Shown here in pieces: positions 1 through 9,877 of a stretch of DNA of 12,376 bases. Each line of letters starts with the position of its first letter. Position 1 is the first letter of the stretch. The translations under genes and the position numbers were made by a program. The stretch is taken from positions 1-12,376 of the forward strand of contig DTUH01000138.1 of assembly GCA_012964265.1 (NCBI GenBank), given 5' to 3'. Under the pieces are notes generated by a model. It did no database searches. It saw only the letters and a list, made by a program, of their open reading frames with translations, and had not been told where the DNA came from. This DNA comes from Candidatus Lambdaproteobacteria bacterium. GTDB taxonomy: Bacteria; SAR324; NAC60-12.

Positions 1-50
1 AGCGTCATCTGCTCCGAATGACTATCTCAGCGGGAGAAATCCGTCTACTC

Positions 51-91
51 GACATTCAACTTTTTTAAAACAGTTCAAAAAGTTGGACATT
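51..91. repeat. 29-bp perfect inverted repeat flanked by GACATT direct repeats
   Basis: CAACTTTTT (57-65) is the exact reverse complement of AAAAAGTTG (77-85), with an 11-base loop between them. The hexamer GACATT sits immediately outside both arms, at 51-56 and 86-91. This is the geometry of a tiny element with a target-site duplication. It could equally be an operator or an AT-rich hairpin. The right arm overlaps the -35 region of the candidate promoter for the next gene. No T-run follows the right arm, so it is not a standard rightward terminator. Confidence 0.45.
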
Positions 92-113
92 GACCGGATA
101 TATTCTCTATAGT
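84..113 (+). promoter_or_regulatory. Candidate sigma70 promoter for the membrane protein/acetoacetyl-CoA synthetase pair
   Basis: TGGACA at 84-89 matches the -35 consensus at 5 of 6 positions. TATAGT at 108-113 matches the -10 consensus at 5 of 6. The spacer is 18 bases. Transcription would start near 120, leaving a leader of about 42 bases before the ATG at 162. The -35 overlaps the right arm of the inverted repeat at 57-85. Confidence 0.4.
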
Positions 114-161
114 TATGAGTCAAAGTTCAGCCACTGAAATACTAAACAGGAGCATACAGCC

Positions 162-593
162 ATGTTTTACAAGCGACACAAACCCTTTGTAATTCTGGGA
201 GTTGCAATTATTATTATAGTAATACTCGGCTTGTATTTTCAGCAAATGAAACGTGAAGAATTACAAAATGAACTCAGCAAAGTTGAACTTCAGGATGTCA
301 GGATAGACATAGGAATTTCGAAAGGCAAGCTCGGAACAGCAATTTTTGGTATAATCCAAAATAATGGCATGCGTACAATTAAGATTGCTACAATGAATGT
401 TGAATTCATAGGAGACGCAGGGGAAGTTTCCATGGAGCATAAATTTTATCCTGTCAACAATTATTCTTTCAGCGATTCTTTACCTTTGGAACCCGGACAG
501 GCAAAAGAGTTTGGCTTTCCAATTGACGAAATTGTTCCGGAAAACTGGGGAGGCGACATCACGGCCAAGCTCATCGATTTAAAATTCAAGTAA
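162..593 (+). CDS. Small membrane-anchored protein of unknown function
   Basis: I do not recognise this 143-residue protein. A short basic N-terminus (Lys4, Arg5, His6, Lys7) precedes one strongly hydrophobic segment at about residues 8-26, rich in Ile and Val. A charged helix follows at about 28-42, and then a soluble region of about 100 residues that reads as beta-strand rich. The likely topology is a single-pass anchor with the C-terminal domain outside the cytoplasm. The tail, with its hydrophobic strands and a line on 'non-local' contacts, loosely recalls small beta-sandwich domains such as FxLYD, but I cannot assign it. The start is well supported: AGGAG at 148-152 lies 9 bases before the ATG. 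The stop is 14 bases before the acetoacetyl-CoA synthetase ATG, so the two are probably co-transcribed. There is no evidence that their functions are linked. Confidence 0.8.
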   Translation: MFYKRHKPFVILGVAIIIIVILGLYFQQMKREELQNELSKVELQDVRIDIGISKGKLGTAIFGIIQNNGMRTIKIATMNVEFIGDAGEVSMEHKFYPVNNYSFSDSLPLEPGQAKEFGFPIDEIVPENWGGDITAKLIDLKFK

Positions 594-607
594 TAAACGG
601 AGAAATA

Positions 608-2569
<1,962 letters not shown>

Positions 2570-2577
2570 CAAAAAAG

Positions 2578-3939
2578 TTAACCCTGGTTTGTTTGCGAAA
2601 CTTCGAAAATTCGATCGCGAAGTAATTGCAGGAGATCAAGAATAGGCATTTCCGGAACTTCAGGCCACTCCATCAGTTTCAGCACATACTTTTTCAGACG
2701 TCCACGCGATAATCCCCTCTTTTCCCAACTGGAATAGACGTCCTCGATTTCTGCGGGCAACGGTCTCCCATCTAAAGTTTTACGAAAAAGAAATTTCAAC
2801 GTACTGTCAGAATACTTCCTGACAAACTTTTCAATGGCATCCTGCGTGATTTTTTTACTTCCGAATACCACATCTGTCTCATCAGCATCATCTTGAAGTA
2901 GCCCTGCTTCATCCTCTTCAACATACTCCTCATCTTCTTCTAACTGATTCAGGAGATCAACTGCATGAACATCTAAAGATTTTTCGGAATCTTCCGGAAT
3001 TTTCGCTGAAACTTCCGCAACCTCTTTTTTTTCTTGGATTTTTTCATCAGCGGTTTCAACCGCAAATTGTTCCAAGTCTGGTTCAAGATTAATTTCTATT
3101 TGTTCATCTTGGTCTACAGAAGGATTTGATTTTATTTCATATTTTTCAACTTGAGCAATGTTTTCCGGAGTTTCAATTATTCCTGAAACATCACCTCCTA
3201 ACTGCTTTTCAGCAGTTAAAGTTTGCTTAGAGGGTCGAATGAATTTAATTTTAGGAAATTGGCGGTCTTGTTTTTTACCCGAAGGTGCCAAACTTTCCAG
3301 AGTTATGCCTCGTTCCTTTGCAATATGTTTCATGAAACCCCTGACCAGTTGGCGTCCTTCAAGGCGCTCCTGGAGCTGACTTCTTAACTTCATCAAGTCT
3401 TCAAGCATGAATTTTGTTTTTGAAAAATCCGGTTCCTCTGCTGAGTCTTCCTGTTGTGGAGTCTCCTGGACTAAAATCATGCTGTAGTACGTTTCAATGA
3501 ACAAAAGCAGATCATACAAAGGATGAGTCTCTGACTGACGAAGTCCGTGCGAAATGTTGTAACGAATATTGAAATGATGGTGTTTACCTTTGGCGAGTTG
3601 GTCAAATGCTTTCCGGATTCGCTGACAGAGTTTTTTTTGAAGCAGTTCTTCGGACCAACCGTAATTCTTCACATAATCACTGAAACCTGAGAAGCGTTTT
3701 CTGGGTACGAGCTCACGAAGCACATCTGCTTCCTGATCAAAAAAGTCACGGATCACACTTCCACCTGCTTCAATCTCGGTTTCAGAAGAGTCCTGAAAAA
3801 CAAATCCGGAGCGAAAAAGGTGATCACACAGTTGAATTAACAAAGATTCCTGATCATCAAGCCATGAATCAAAATATCCGTTGTACTCCCTGATTGTTGA
3901 ATTACGGTGCATGAGACTGGGGGTGCTGATTGATTTCAA
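2578..3939 (-). CDS. Acidic protein of unknown function with a disordered middle
   Basis: I do not recognise this 453-residue protein. Residues about 15-225 look like a helical folded domain with many Leu, Phe and Trp. Residues about 240-350 are very rich in Glu and Asp and probably disordered, with runs such as EEDEEYVEEDEAG. Residues about 355-450 look helical again and end in a Leu-rich segment (PILDLLQLLRDRIFE). There is no signal peptide or membrane segment, so it is likely cytoplasmic. The longest reading uses a TTG start at 3937-3939. An in-frame ATG at 3910-3912 would give 444 residues. Neither has a clear ribosome binding site, so the start is uncertain. It is convergent with acetoacetyl-CoA synthetase, with 8 bases between stops. 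Its long uninterrupted frame and amino acid composition support a real gene. Confidence 0.8.
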   Translation of the reverse strand: MKSISTPSLMHRNSTIREYNGYFDSWLDDQESLLIQLCDHLFRSGFVFQDSSETEIEAGGSVIRDFFDQEADVLRELVPRKRFSGFSDYVKNYGWSEELLQKKLCQRIRKAFDQLAKGKHHHFNIRYNISHGLRQSETHPLYDLLLFIETYYSMILVQETPQQEDSAEEPDFSKTKFMLEDLMKLRSQLQERLEGRQLVRGFMKHIAKERGITLESLAPSGKKQDRQFPKIKFIRPSKQTLTAEKQLGGDVSGIIETPENIAQVEKYEIKSNPSVDQDEQIEINLEPDLEQFAVETADEKIQEKKEVAEVSAKIPEDSEKSLDVHAVDLLNQLEEDEEYVEEDEAGLLQDDADETDVVFGSKKITQDAIEKFVRKYSDSTLKFLFRKTLDGRPLPAEIEDVYSSWEKRGLSRGRLKKYVLKLMEWPEVPEMPILDLLQLLRDRIFEVSQTNQG

Positions 3940-4065
3940 ATAAAGTTACATCTCAAGATAACGTAAAATCTCATGCTCGGCAACCATAGAGTGCCAATAA
4001 AATAATAAGACTGAATTCAGCATTTTGTTCAATAAACTCTGTGCAGGCATCACTTTAGAATTGCA

Positions 4066-4094
4066 TTGAAACTCATCAGGTTTGTAGCTAAAAT
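4066..4094 (+). promoter_or_regulatory. Candidate sigma70 promoter for the ABC-F gene
   Basis: TTGAAA (4066-4071) and TAAAAT (4089-4094) are separated by exactly 17 bases. Transcription would begin near 4101 and leave a 5' leader of about 117 bases before the ATG at 4218. A second -10-like GATAAT lies nearer the gene (about 4176) but lacks a good -35 partner. The rest of the 278-base gap at 3940-4217 shows no gene. I found no convincing promoter for the leftward gene there. Confidence 0.5.
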
Positions 4095-4217
4095 AGCAAC
4101 TAGGTATCACCCTGTAATGCAAGATGAAAATTGTTGATTTTAATTTGCTTTGGTAAGTTGAAGGAAGGCAGTTTAGATAATTTGCGCAGTTAATTTTAAT
4201 TATAGCATTTTTGTGAA

Positions 4218-6158
4218 ATGATCAGCATTGCTGACTTAGCCATGCAGTATGGCAAAAAAACTCTTTTTGAAAAATCTTCAATCACCTTTGATCCGGGTAA
4301 AAGCTATGGACTTGTGGGTGCAAACGGTTCAGGAAAATCTACGCTGCTACGGCTGATTATCGGCGAAGAAAAACCATATTCCGGCACTATTTCAGTTCCA
4401 CGTGACTTGAAAGTTGGTGTCCTACAGCAGGACCATTTTAAGTTTGAAAACAATCGTGTTGTTGACGTCGTTCTACTTGGTCGGCCAACCTTGTGCGAGG
4501 CCATTTTTGAAAAGGAAAAAATACTTGAGTCAGAGAACCTTGACAGCGAAGCAGGACACAGGCTGGGGCAACTGGAGGAAATCATTGCTGAAGAAGACGG
4601 GTATACTGCCGAGCCATTTGCCGCAGAGTTATTGTCCGGACTTGGGATCGGTGAACGCTATCACACCGGAAAAATGAGTGCGTTGTCAGGAGGATTTAAA
4701 CTGCGTGTGCTTCTGGCGCAGCTACTTTTTCAGCAACCTGGCGTGCTGCTTCTGGATGAACCAACGAACCATCTTGACATTGTTTCGATCCGCTGGTTCG
4801 AAAAATATTTGTGTTCACAGTTCGATGGTACCCTGATTTTTATTTCACATGATAGAAATTTTCTAAATGCGGTTGCAGACTACATTGTTGATATAGATTA
4901 CGAGGAATTACGACTTTATACCGGAAACTATGAAAAATTTCTTGAAGCAAAGGTACTGGCTGAAACTCAAAAACTTAAAGAAATAAAAAGTTACGAGCGT
5001 AAATCCGCGGAATTACAAGCCTTTGTCGATCGTTTCCGTGCAAAAGCTACTAAAGCCAGACAAGCTCAGTCACGTGTAAAACAACTCGATAAAATGGAAG
5101 TGCCGGAAGTGAAGCGTTCCTCCCGCATTTCTCCCGACTTGAGCTTTGTTCAGTCGCGCCCGTCCGGAAGAACCGTGCTGACCGTAAAAAATGTATGCAA
5201 AAAATTTGCTGATACTGAGGTTCTGAAAAATATTTCTTTTGAAATTCAACGAGGCGAAAAAGTTGCTGTTATAGGTCCAAACGGTATTGGGAAATCAACT
5301 TTGCTGAAAATCATTCTTAATCAGCTTCGTGCAGACAAAGGTACTTTCGAGTGGGGTTATGAAACACATACTTCATATTTCGCACAAGATCACCACGAGC
5401 AACTGAGCGGAAAAATAAGTGCTTACGATTGGCTTTATGCAACTGCACCTCATGAATCGATCGGGGCAATCCGCGGTTTACTTGGACGTGTTTTACTTTC
5501 CGGAGATGAGGCTCTCAAACAGGTTTCCGCATTGAGTGGAGGTGAATCTGCACGCTTGCTGTTTGCACGCATTATGCTGGAAAAACGGAATATTTTGGTA
5601 TTGGATGAGCCCACAAATCATATGGATCTTGAGGGCGTTGCTGCACTGGGTGATGCATTGAAAGCATTTGAAGGCACTGTTCTGGTGGTCAGTCACTATC
5701 GGCATTTTGTGTCAAAAGTGGCAACTCATATCCTGGAATTAACTCCCGATGGTGTCAGAGATTTTTCAGGAAGTTATCATGAATATCTTGAAAAATTTGG
5801 AGATGATCATCTCAGACGCGACCAGCCTCTTTCCACAACACTTCAGCAGTCTGCTTCGCCTAAACCTGCACCTCAGGAATTGAGCTATGATAAACGTAAA
5901 AAACTGCAGCGAGAAATTTCTAAACTAAAAAAACAGGCAACACGTTATGAAACCTTAGTTGAAGAAACTGAACAAAAGATTTCTGCAATTGAAGCAAAAT
6001 TTGGAATAGTAGATTTTTTTCAGCAAACTTCACTGAATGAAGTCCAGAAATTACAAATGGAAAAGAACGAGTTGAGTGATGAACTCTCAAAAAATCTAAG
6101 AGAGTGGGAGACTTCTTCACAAAATTTGGAAAGTTTAGAAGCTAGTTTTGGCACTTAA
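4218..6158 (+). CDS. ybiT: ABC-F family ATPase, YbiT-like, with C-terminal coiled coil
   Basis: This 646-residue protein has two ABC ATPase domains in one chain and no membrane segments, as in the ABC-F proteins that act on the ribosome. Domain 1 has Walker A GANGSGKS at 34-41, signature LSGGF at 156-160, Walker B ending in Asp180-Glu181 and switch His211. The linker at about 245-310 is basic and helical, the part that in ABC-F proteins reaches toward the P-site tRNA. Domain 2 has Walker A GPNGIGKS at 353-360, signature LSGGE at 439-443, Asp463-Glu464 and switch His493. Both catalytic glutamates are present. Phrases such as SIRWFEKYL and YEELRLYTGNY match E. coli YbiT as I remember it (about 530 residues). 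The extra 110 residues form a Lys/Glu-rich coiled coil at about 560-640, like the Uup C-terminal domain. Domain 2 has SHYRHF where SHDR is usual. The ribosome binding site is weak. Confidence 0.9.
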   Translation: MISIADLAMQYGKKTLFEKSSITFDPGKSYGLVGANGSGKSTLLRLIIGEEKPYSGTISVPRDLKVGVLQQDHFKFENNRVVDVVLLGRPTLCEAIFEKEKILESENLDSEAGHRLGQLEEIIAEEDGYTAEPFAAELLSGLGIGERYHTGKMSALSGGFKLRVLLAQLLFQQPGVLLLDEPTNHLDIVSIRWFEKYLCSQFDGTLIFISHDRNFLNAVADYIVDIDYEELRLYTGNYEKFLEAKVLAETQKLKEIKSYERKSAELQAFVDRFRAKATKARQAQSRVKQLDKMEVPEVKRSSRISPDLSFVQSRPSGRTVLTVKNVCKKFADTEVLKNISFEIQRGEKVAVIGPNGIGKSTLLKIILNQLRADKGTFEWGYETHTSYFAQDHHEQLSGKISAYDWLYATAPHESIGAIRGLLGRVLLSGDEALKQVSALSGGESARLLFARIMLEKRNILVLDEPTNHMDLEGVAALGDALKAFEGTVLVVSHYRHFVSKVATHILELTPDGVRDFSGSYHEYLEKFGDDHLRRDQPLSTTLQQSASPKPAPQELSYDKRKKLQREISKLKKQATRYETLVEETEQKISAIEAKFGIVDFFQQTSLNEVQKLQMEKNELSDELSKNLREWETSSQNLESLEASFGT

Positions 6159-6246
6159 TTATGTGAAAAATGTATCAAGCATGTATTTTGGAAACATATT
6201 TTGATTTTAAGCATGGATGAAAGCAGCTTTACTTTGAGGACTAAGT

Positions 6247-6324
6247 ATGTTAAAGATGCAGCATCTGTATATTCAAAATCCGATAATTGAATTTTTGCTT
6301 AATAATCTGGAAATAATGATATGA
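6247..6324 (+). CDS. Possible 25-residue leader peptide
   Basis: An ATG at 6247 is preceded by GAGGA at 6236-6240 with a 6-base gap, one of the best ribosome binding sites in the window. The frame runs 25 codons (beginning MLKMQHLYIQ, ending NNLEIMI) to TGA at 6322-6324, 31 bases before the TPR-CHAT start codon. It is hydrophobic and Ile/Leu/Asn rich. It may be a leader peptide, an unrelated small protein, or a chance match in AT-rich DNA. Nothing in it indicates a known attenuation mechanism. Confidence 0.3.
   Translation: MLKMQHLYIQNPIIEFLLNNLEIMI
6295..6322 (+). promoter_or_regulatory. Weak candidate promoter for the TPR-CHAT gene
   Basis: TTGCTT (6295-6300) and TGATAT (6317-6322) are 16 bases apart. 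Transcription would begin near 6329, about 27 bases before the ATG at 6356. The match is only moderate. It lies inside the possible leader peptide, so a start further upstream would be needed if that peptide is translated. The gap 6159-6246 shows only short, imperfect stem-loops without a clear terminator. Confidence 0.25.
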
Positions 6325-6355
6325 TGGACGATTGTCACTAACTCTAGAGGTCAAA

Positions 6356-9300
6356 ATGAAAAAAATATTGATTTGTTTTAAGTCCGGAATTGTGGGAATA
6401 GCGTTCATTTTGTTAATGTCGTTGTCCATCGCAAACACTGCCTTTGCTCAAACAAGTCCAGAAAAGGCGGAAGAGTTATGGAATTTGCGTCAGACTGAAA
6501 TTGAACAGCAGTATCAGGAAGGTAATCTCGCAGGTGCTTTGAATTCTGCCCAGGAAGCTGTGACACTCGCGGAAACGGCTTTTGGTTCAGGAGCGTTGAA
6601 AACTATTTCAACTTTGCTGCTGCTGGCTCAAATCCATGCAGAACTGGATCAATTGGAAGAAGCGAATCAGATTTACCAGGTGACTCTTGAAACTAGTGTT
6701 GCCGCTTTTGGCGAAGCTGCTGTAGAGACGCTTTCAGTACTTGACAATTACGGAGAATTTCTTAATTCGATTGATCCGGAAATGGCCGAGCCTGTGTTAC
6801 AGGAAGCTCTTCGACTTTCTGCAGATGATGATCCACAACGTGCATCCAGAATGAAAACGTTGGGTCTGAATTTACAGGATCTGGGACGTACTGCGGAAGC
6901 AGAGGAAATGCTCAGTCAAGCTTTGCGTGCATTTAAAACAATCCTGGGTGAAAAGGGTACAGATACTCTTTCTGTAATGGTGAAGTTGGCGCAGTTGAAT
7001 CTTGCTCAGGGAAAATTAAAAGCTGCGCAGGAATTATTTGAAACTGCACTGCCTTTGATGCTTGAAGTTATGGATGAAACTAATTTATTGATTTTAGAGA
7101 GCAAGGAAAATCTCGCAGAAATTTATCGTCAGCAGGGAAAATTTTCGCAGGCCGAAACGCTATTTTTACAAAGCATGGAGGGTGCAGTAGCAGAATATGG
7201 TGAAGAGGATCCATTTGTCGTACAAGTCAAGAGTCATTTGGCCCAGCTTTATGAGGATACAGGAAAGCTTAAAAAAGCGTTGTCTCTCCATCAGCAGGTT
7301 TACGAAATTGACTTGGTGCTGCTTGGTGAAGCACATCCAAATACTGCTGGTGACCTGAATAATTTGGCGAGTGTGCGCCGTCGCCTTGGTGATTATCAAA
7401 AGGCAGAAAAATTGTTCCGCAAATCCTTGAAATTGATGATAGCGGCTCTGGGAGAAGAATCGCCTCAGGCAGTTTCTGTAATGAACAACTTGGCTTTATT
7501 TCTTGAAAATCAAGGTCTTTACGATGAAGCAGAACCACTTTTCAAAAAGGCATATACCTTATCCGAAAGAATACAGGGTGAGCGGCATCCTACCACACTT
7601 GCCTTGCTGAACAACTTAGCGTTTCTTTACGAATCTCAGGGAGACTTTAAAAGATCTGAACTTAATTACAAAAAAGTAATTGAGCTCAATACTGAGGTTT
7701 TTGGAGAAACACATATCAATACAATTTCCAATCAAAACAATCTAGCCTACCTTTTCTTGAGAGACAAGCGTTTTGAGGAGGCTCGACCAATTTTTGTAAA
7801 AGTTCACCGGCTGTGGAGCGAACAGCTAGGTGCCAATCATCAAAACACTCTGAAAGCACTGAACAATCTTGGGCGTGTGCAAAAGTCACTTGGTAATTTG
7901 GAGGAAGCAGAAAAGCATTTGGAGGCTGCATTGGCAGGTAGAACAGAAGTTTTTGGAAAACGTCATGCGGACACACTGCGTAGTATGAATGACATTGGGG
8001 AACTTTATGTGGTGCAGAAAAAAAATGAGGAAGCACTCAAAATGTTCCGCGAGACGCTTAAACTTGAAGAAGAAGTTTTAGGGGAGAATCATCCTTATAC
8101 ATTTGAAACACTGAATAACCTGGCAGACTTGCTCAAAACAATGGGTAAAACTGAAGAAGCTTATGATGTGTTCAAAACCGGGTTTAAACGCAGGAATGCT
8201 TTTTTGGATCGTATTCTTTGGGTTGCAGGAGACAACACTCGACAGTCTTACATCAGTTTACACAGACCTGAACAGAATGCTCTAATCCGGATGTTGTTGA
8301 GTTTGAATGATGAACGCACTGCCCGAGATCTTTTTGAAGTTAGTTTACGTCGCAAAGGATTGCTGCTAAAGATAACCAGTGAAACTCAGCAAGTTGTGAT
8401 GATGTCCGGCTCACCGGAGTTACAGTCAATTACGGAAGAATTGACCCAAACCCGCAAAAAATTAGCGGGATTAACGCTGTCAGGACCAACTGAAGAAAAC
8501 CGTAGTGACTTTCCACGAATAATTTATGATTTGGAAGAAAAAATCAACTTGCTCCAGCTTAAACTTGGAGAAAAAAGCCAGCGATTTCGTCAATCCACAA
8601 AGGAGGTAACGTCGGATGAAGTAGTTGAAGGAATGGGAGAAAATGCCTTAGTAGATTTTATGAGTTTCAGGGGAGAGGATGACTCATTGCGTATATTAGC
8701 GATTGTGGTTAATCAGGGAGAGTTCAGTGTTGTTGAATATGAAGATTTAGAATTGATCAGTAGTATGGTCATGGAATTGCGCGAAATAGTACAGGATGAA
8801 GGCGCAGAAGATGAGGATGTTAAAAGCGTTGCCTTTGAACTTTGGGAAGTGCTTTGGCAGCCGCTCTCAGAAGCATTGGGGGAAACGGCTTCAATTTTTA
8901 TTTCTCCGGACAGTCTCCTGAATGTACTGCCATTTGATGTTTTGACCGATGAAGATGACAGTTATTTGCTGGAAAATTTTGATTTGCGGATCATAAGTTC
9001 TGCTCGGGATTTAGCGCTGCAGCCTTTGTTGGCTTCCAAAGGTGACTTGATGATTATTGCAGGGCCTGATTACAATTCCGACGAATTACTCAAAACTCCG
9101 GCGGCAAGAGAAGTGACGCACAAGCGTTCCCGTAGCGTTGCGCAAGGAGCACGGATGGGTTCCGGTTTGCGCGGACTGAATTTCGATCCACTTCCGGGAG
9201 CAGAAAAAGAAGGTGAAGTTATCAAAGAGGTTGCCGATACGAAAGACGAAAATTCAGGCGGCAGTCGTACTACCAAAATATATTCGCGGCGAGTTGCCGA

Positions 9301-9874
9301 AGAAAAATTGCTCAGGGAAATGTCTTCTGCTCCGGAAGTTCTGCACATAGCGACTCACGGATTTTTTCTCAAGGAAGATGAAAAATTGAAAAAAAGACTG
9401 CAAGGTCTCAGCCGTGGTTCAACCAGCATACCGCCGCCTGCTGATAATCCTTTACTGCGCGCAGGTCTTGCTTTTGCCGGATTAAACGCAAACGCTTCCA
9501 TGCTTGGTGAAATCGATACTGACAATGATGGAGTTTTGACCGCAATGGAAGTTTTGAGTTTGGATTTGGCTGGAACACAATTGGTCGTTCTTTCTGCTTG
9601 CGAAACTGGTTTGGGCGAAATACACGAAGGTGAAGGAGTTTATGGTTTGCGTCGTTCTTTTCAGGAAGCGGGTGTAAAAAATGTTATCAATTCCTTCTGG
9701 GAAGTCAGTGATGCCGGGACACAATTATTGATGATTAAGTTTTACGATAAATTCCTTACTGGAATGTCCGCCCGCCAGGCTATGCGTGAAGCACGCTTGG
9801 AAATGCTGGATGATGTCCAGTGGAGTGCCCCGTATTACTGGTCAGCTTTTGTGATGGTAGGACGCAATACATAA
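6356..9874 (+). CDS. Exported TPR-repeat protein with C-terminal CHAT (caspase-like) protease domain
   Basis: This 1172-residue protein starts with a signal peptide: MKK, a hydrophobic core at about 10-28, and a likely cut after AFA at residue 31. About 14 tetratricopeptide repeats of the kinesin-light-chain type follow, at about 38-622. A helical linker, partly coiled coil, runs from about 622 to 750. A CHAT domain (caspase HetF associated with TPRs, clan CD peptidase fold) runs from about 755 to the end. The catalytic pair is visible: His1001 in HIATHGFF (997-1004) and Cys1082 in SACETG. Arrangement and both residues are intact, so it is probably an active cysteine protease, with the TPRs recognising a partner. 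An EF-hand-like loop lies at 1054-1065. ATG 6356 is chosen over a TTG 24 bases upstream because AGAGG at 6346-6350 sits 5 bases before it and it directly begins the signal peptide. The next gene follows after 3 bases. Target and trigger are unknown. Confidence 0.92.
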   Translation: MKKILICFKSGIVGIAFILLMSLSIANTAFAQTSPEKAEELWNLRQTEIEQQYQEGNLAGALNSAQEAVTLAETAFGSGALKTISTLLLLAQIHAELDQLEEANQIYQVTLETSVAAFGEAAVETLSVLDNYGEFLNSIDPEMAEPVLQEALRLSADDDPQRASRMKTLGLNLQDLGRTAEAEEMLSQALRAFKTILGEKGTDTLSVMVKLAQLNLAQGKLKAAQELFETALPLMLEVMDETNLLILESKENLAEIYRQQGKFSQAETLFLQSMEGAVAEYGEEDPFVVQVKSHLAQLYEDTGKLKKALSLHQQVYEIDLVLLGEAHPNTAGDLNNLASVRRRLGDYQKAEKLFRKSLKLMIAALGEESPQAVSVMNNLALFLENQGLYDEAEPLFKKAYTLSERIQGERHPTTLALLNNLAFLYESQGDFKRSELNYKKVIELNTEVFGETHINTISNQNNLAYLFLRDKRFEEARPIFVKVHRLWSEQLGANHQNTLKALNNLGRVQKSLGNLEEAEKHLEAALAGRTEVFGKRHADTLRSMNDIGELYVVQKKNEEALKMFRETLKLEEEVLGENHPYTFETLNNLADLLKTMGKTEEAYDVFKTGFKRRNAFLDRILWVAGDNTRQSYISLHRPEQNALIRMLLSLNDERTARDLFEVSLRRKGLLLKITSETQQVVMMSGSPELQSITEELTQTRKKLAGLTLSGPTEENRSDFPRIIYDLEEKINLLQLKLGEKSQRFRQSTKEVTSDEVVEGMGENALVDFMSFRGEDDSLRILAIVVNQGEFSVVEYEDLELISSMVMELREIVQDEGAEDEDVKSVAFELWEVLWQPLSEALGETASIFISPDSLLNVLPFDVLTDEDDSYLLENFDLRIISSARDLALQPLLASKGDLMIIAGPDYNSDELLKTPAAREVTHKRSRSVAQGARMGSGLRGLNFDPLPGAEKEGEVIKEVADTKDENSGGSRTTKIYSRRVAEEKLLREMSSAPEVLHIATHGFFLKEDEKLKKRLQGLSRGSTSIPPPADNPLLRAGLAFAGLNANASMLGEIDTDNDGVLTAMEVLSLDLAGTQLVVLSACETGLGEIHEGEGVYGLRRSFQEAGVKNVINSFWEVSDAGTQLLMIKFYDKFLTGMSARQAMREARLEMLDDVQWSAPYYWSAFVMVGRNT
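7337..8218 (+). repeat. Seven consecutive 42-residue TPR units inside the TPR-CHAT gene
   Basis: Residues 328-621 are seven repeats of 42 residues (126 bp) without gaps. The shared pattern is x-x-T-x-x-x-x-NNLA near the start, then a Gly, an E-A-E pair in helix B, and FGE-x-H or a variant at the end. Earlier, more diverged units extend the array leftward to about residue 38, giving about 14. This is a protein repeat, diverged at the DNA level, and not a CRISPR or a recent DNA amplification. Confidence 0.85.
9515..9550 (+). other. EF-hand-like calcium-binding loop within the CHAT domain
   Basis: Residues 1054-1065 read DTDNDGVLTAME. This fits the 12-residue EF-hand loop: Asp at 1, 3 and 5, Gly at 6, a hydrophobic residue at 8 and Glu at 12. 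It lies 17 residues before the catalytic Cys1082. CHAT proteins often have a DGxLTAxEV segment here, so the second half is family sequence. The two extra upstream Asp residues are what complete the loop. Calcium binding is inferred only. Confidence 0.45.
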
Positions 9875-9877
9875 AAA

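Noticed and set aside
3158..3379. 73-residue plus-strand frame inside the acidic protein gene
   Set aside because: Its composition is that of an antisense shadow, and the opposite strand has the long coding frame.
6159..6235. Rho-independent terminator after the ABC-F gene
   Set aside because: Only short, wobble-containing, AT-rich stems are present, with no GC-rich stem followed by a T-run.
6332..6355. TTG start 24 bases upstream of the TPR-CHAT ATG
   Set aside because: ATG 6356 has AGAGG at the right distance and directly begins a proper signal peptide.
7166..8036. Several minus-strand open frames in the TPR region
   Set aside because: They overlap a long gene with clear domains, have no ribosome binding sites and show no recognisable protein.
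7337..8218. Regular spacing suggesting a CRISPR array or tandem DNA repeat
   Set aside because: The 126-bp period is the 42-residue TPR unit in one open frame, and DNA identity between units is low.
6356..9874. Craspase-type (Csx29) CRISPR partner
   Set aside because: No gRAMP effector or CRISPR array is in the window, and the signal peptide argues against a cytoplasmic CRISPR role.
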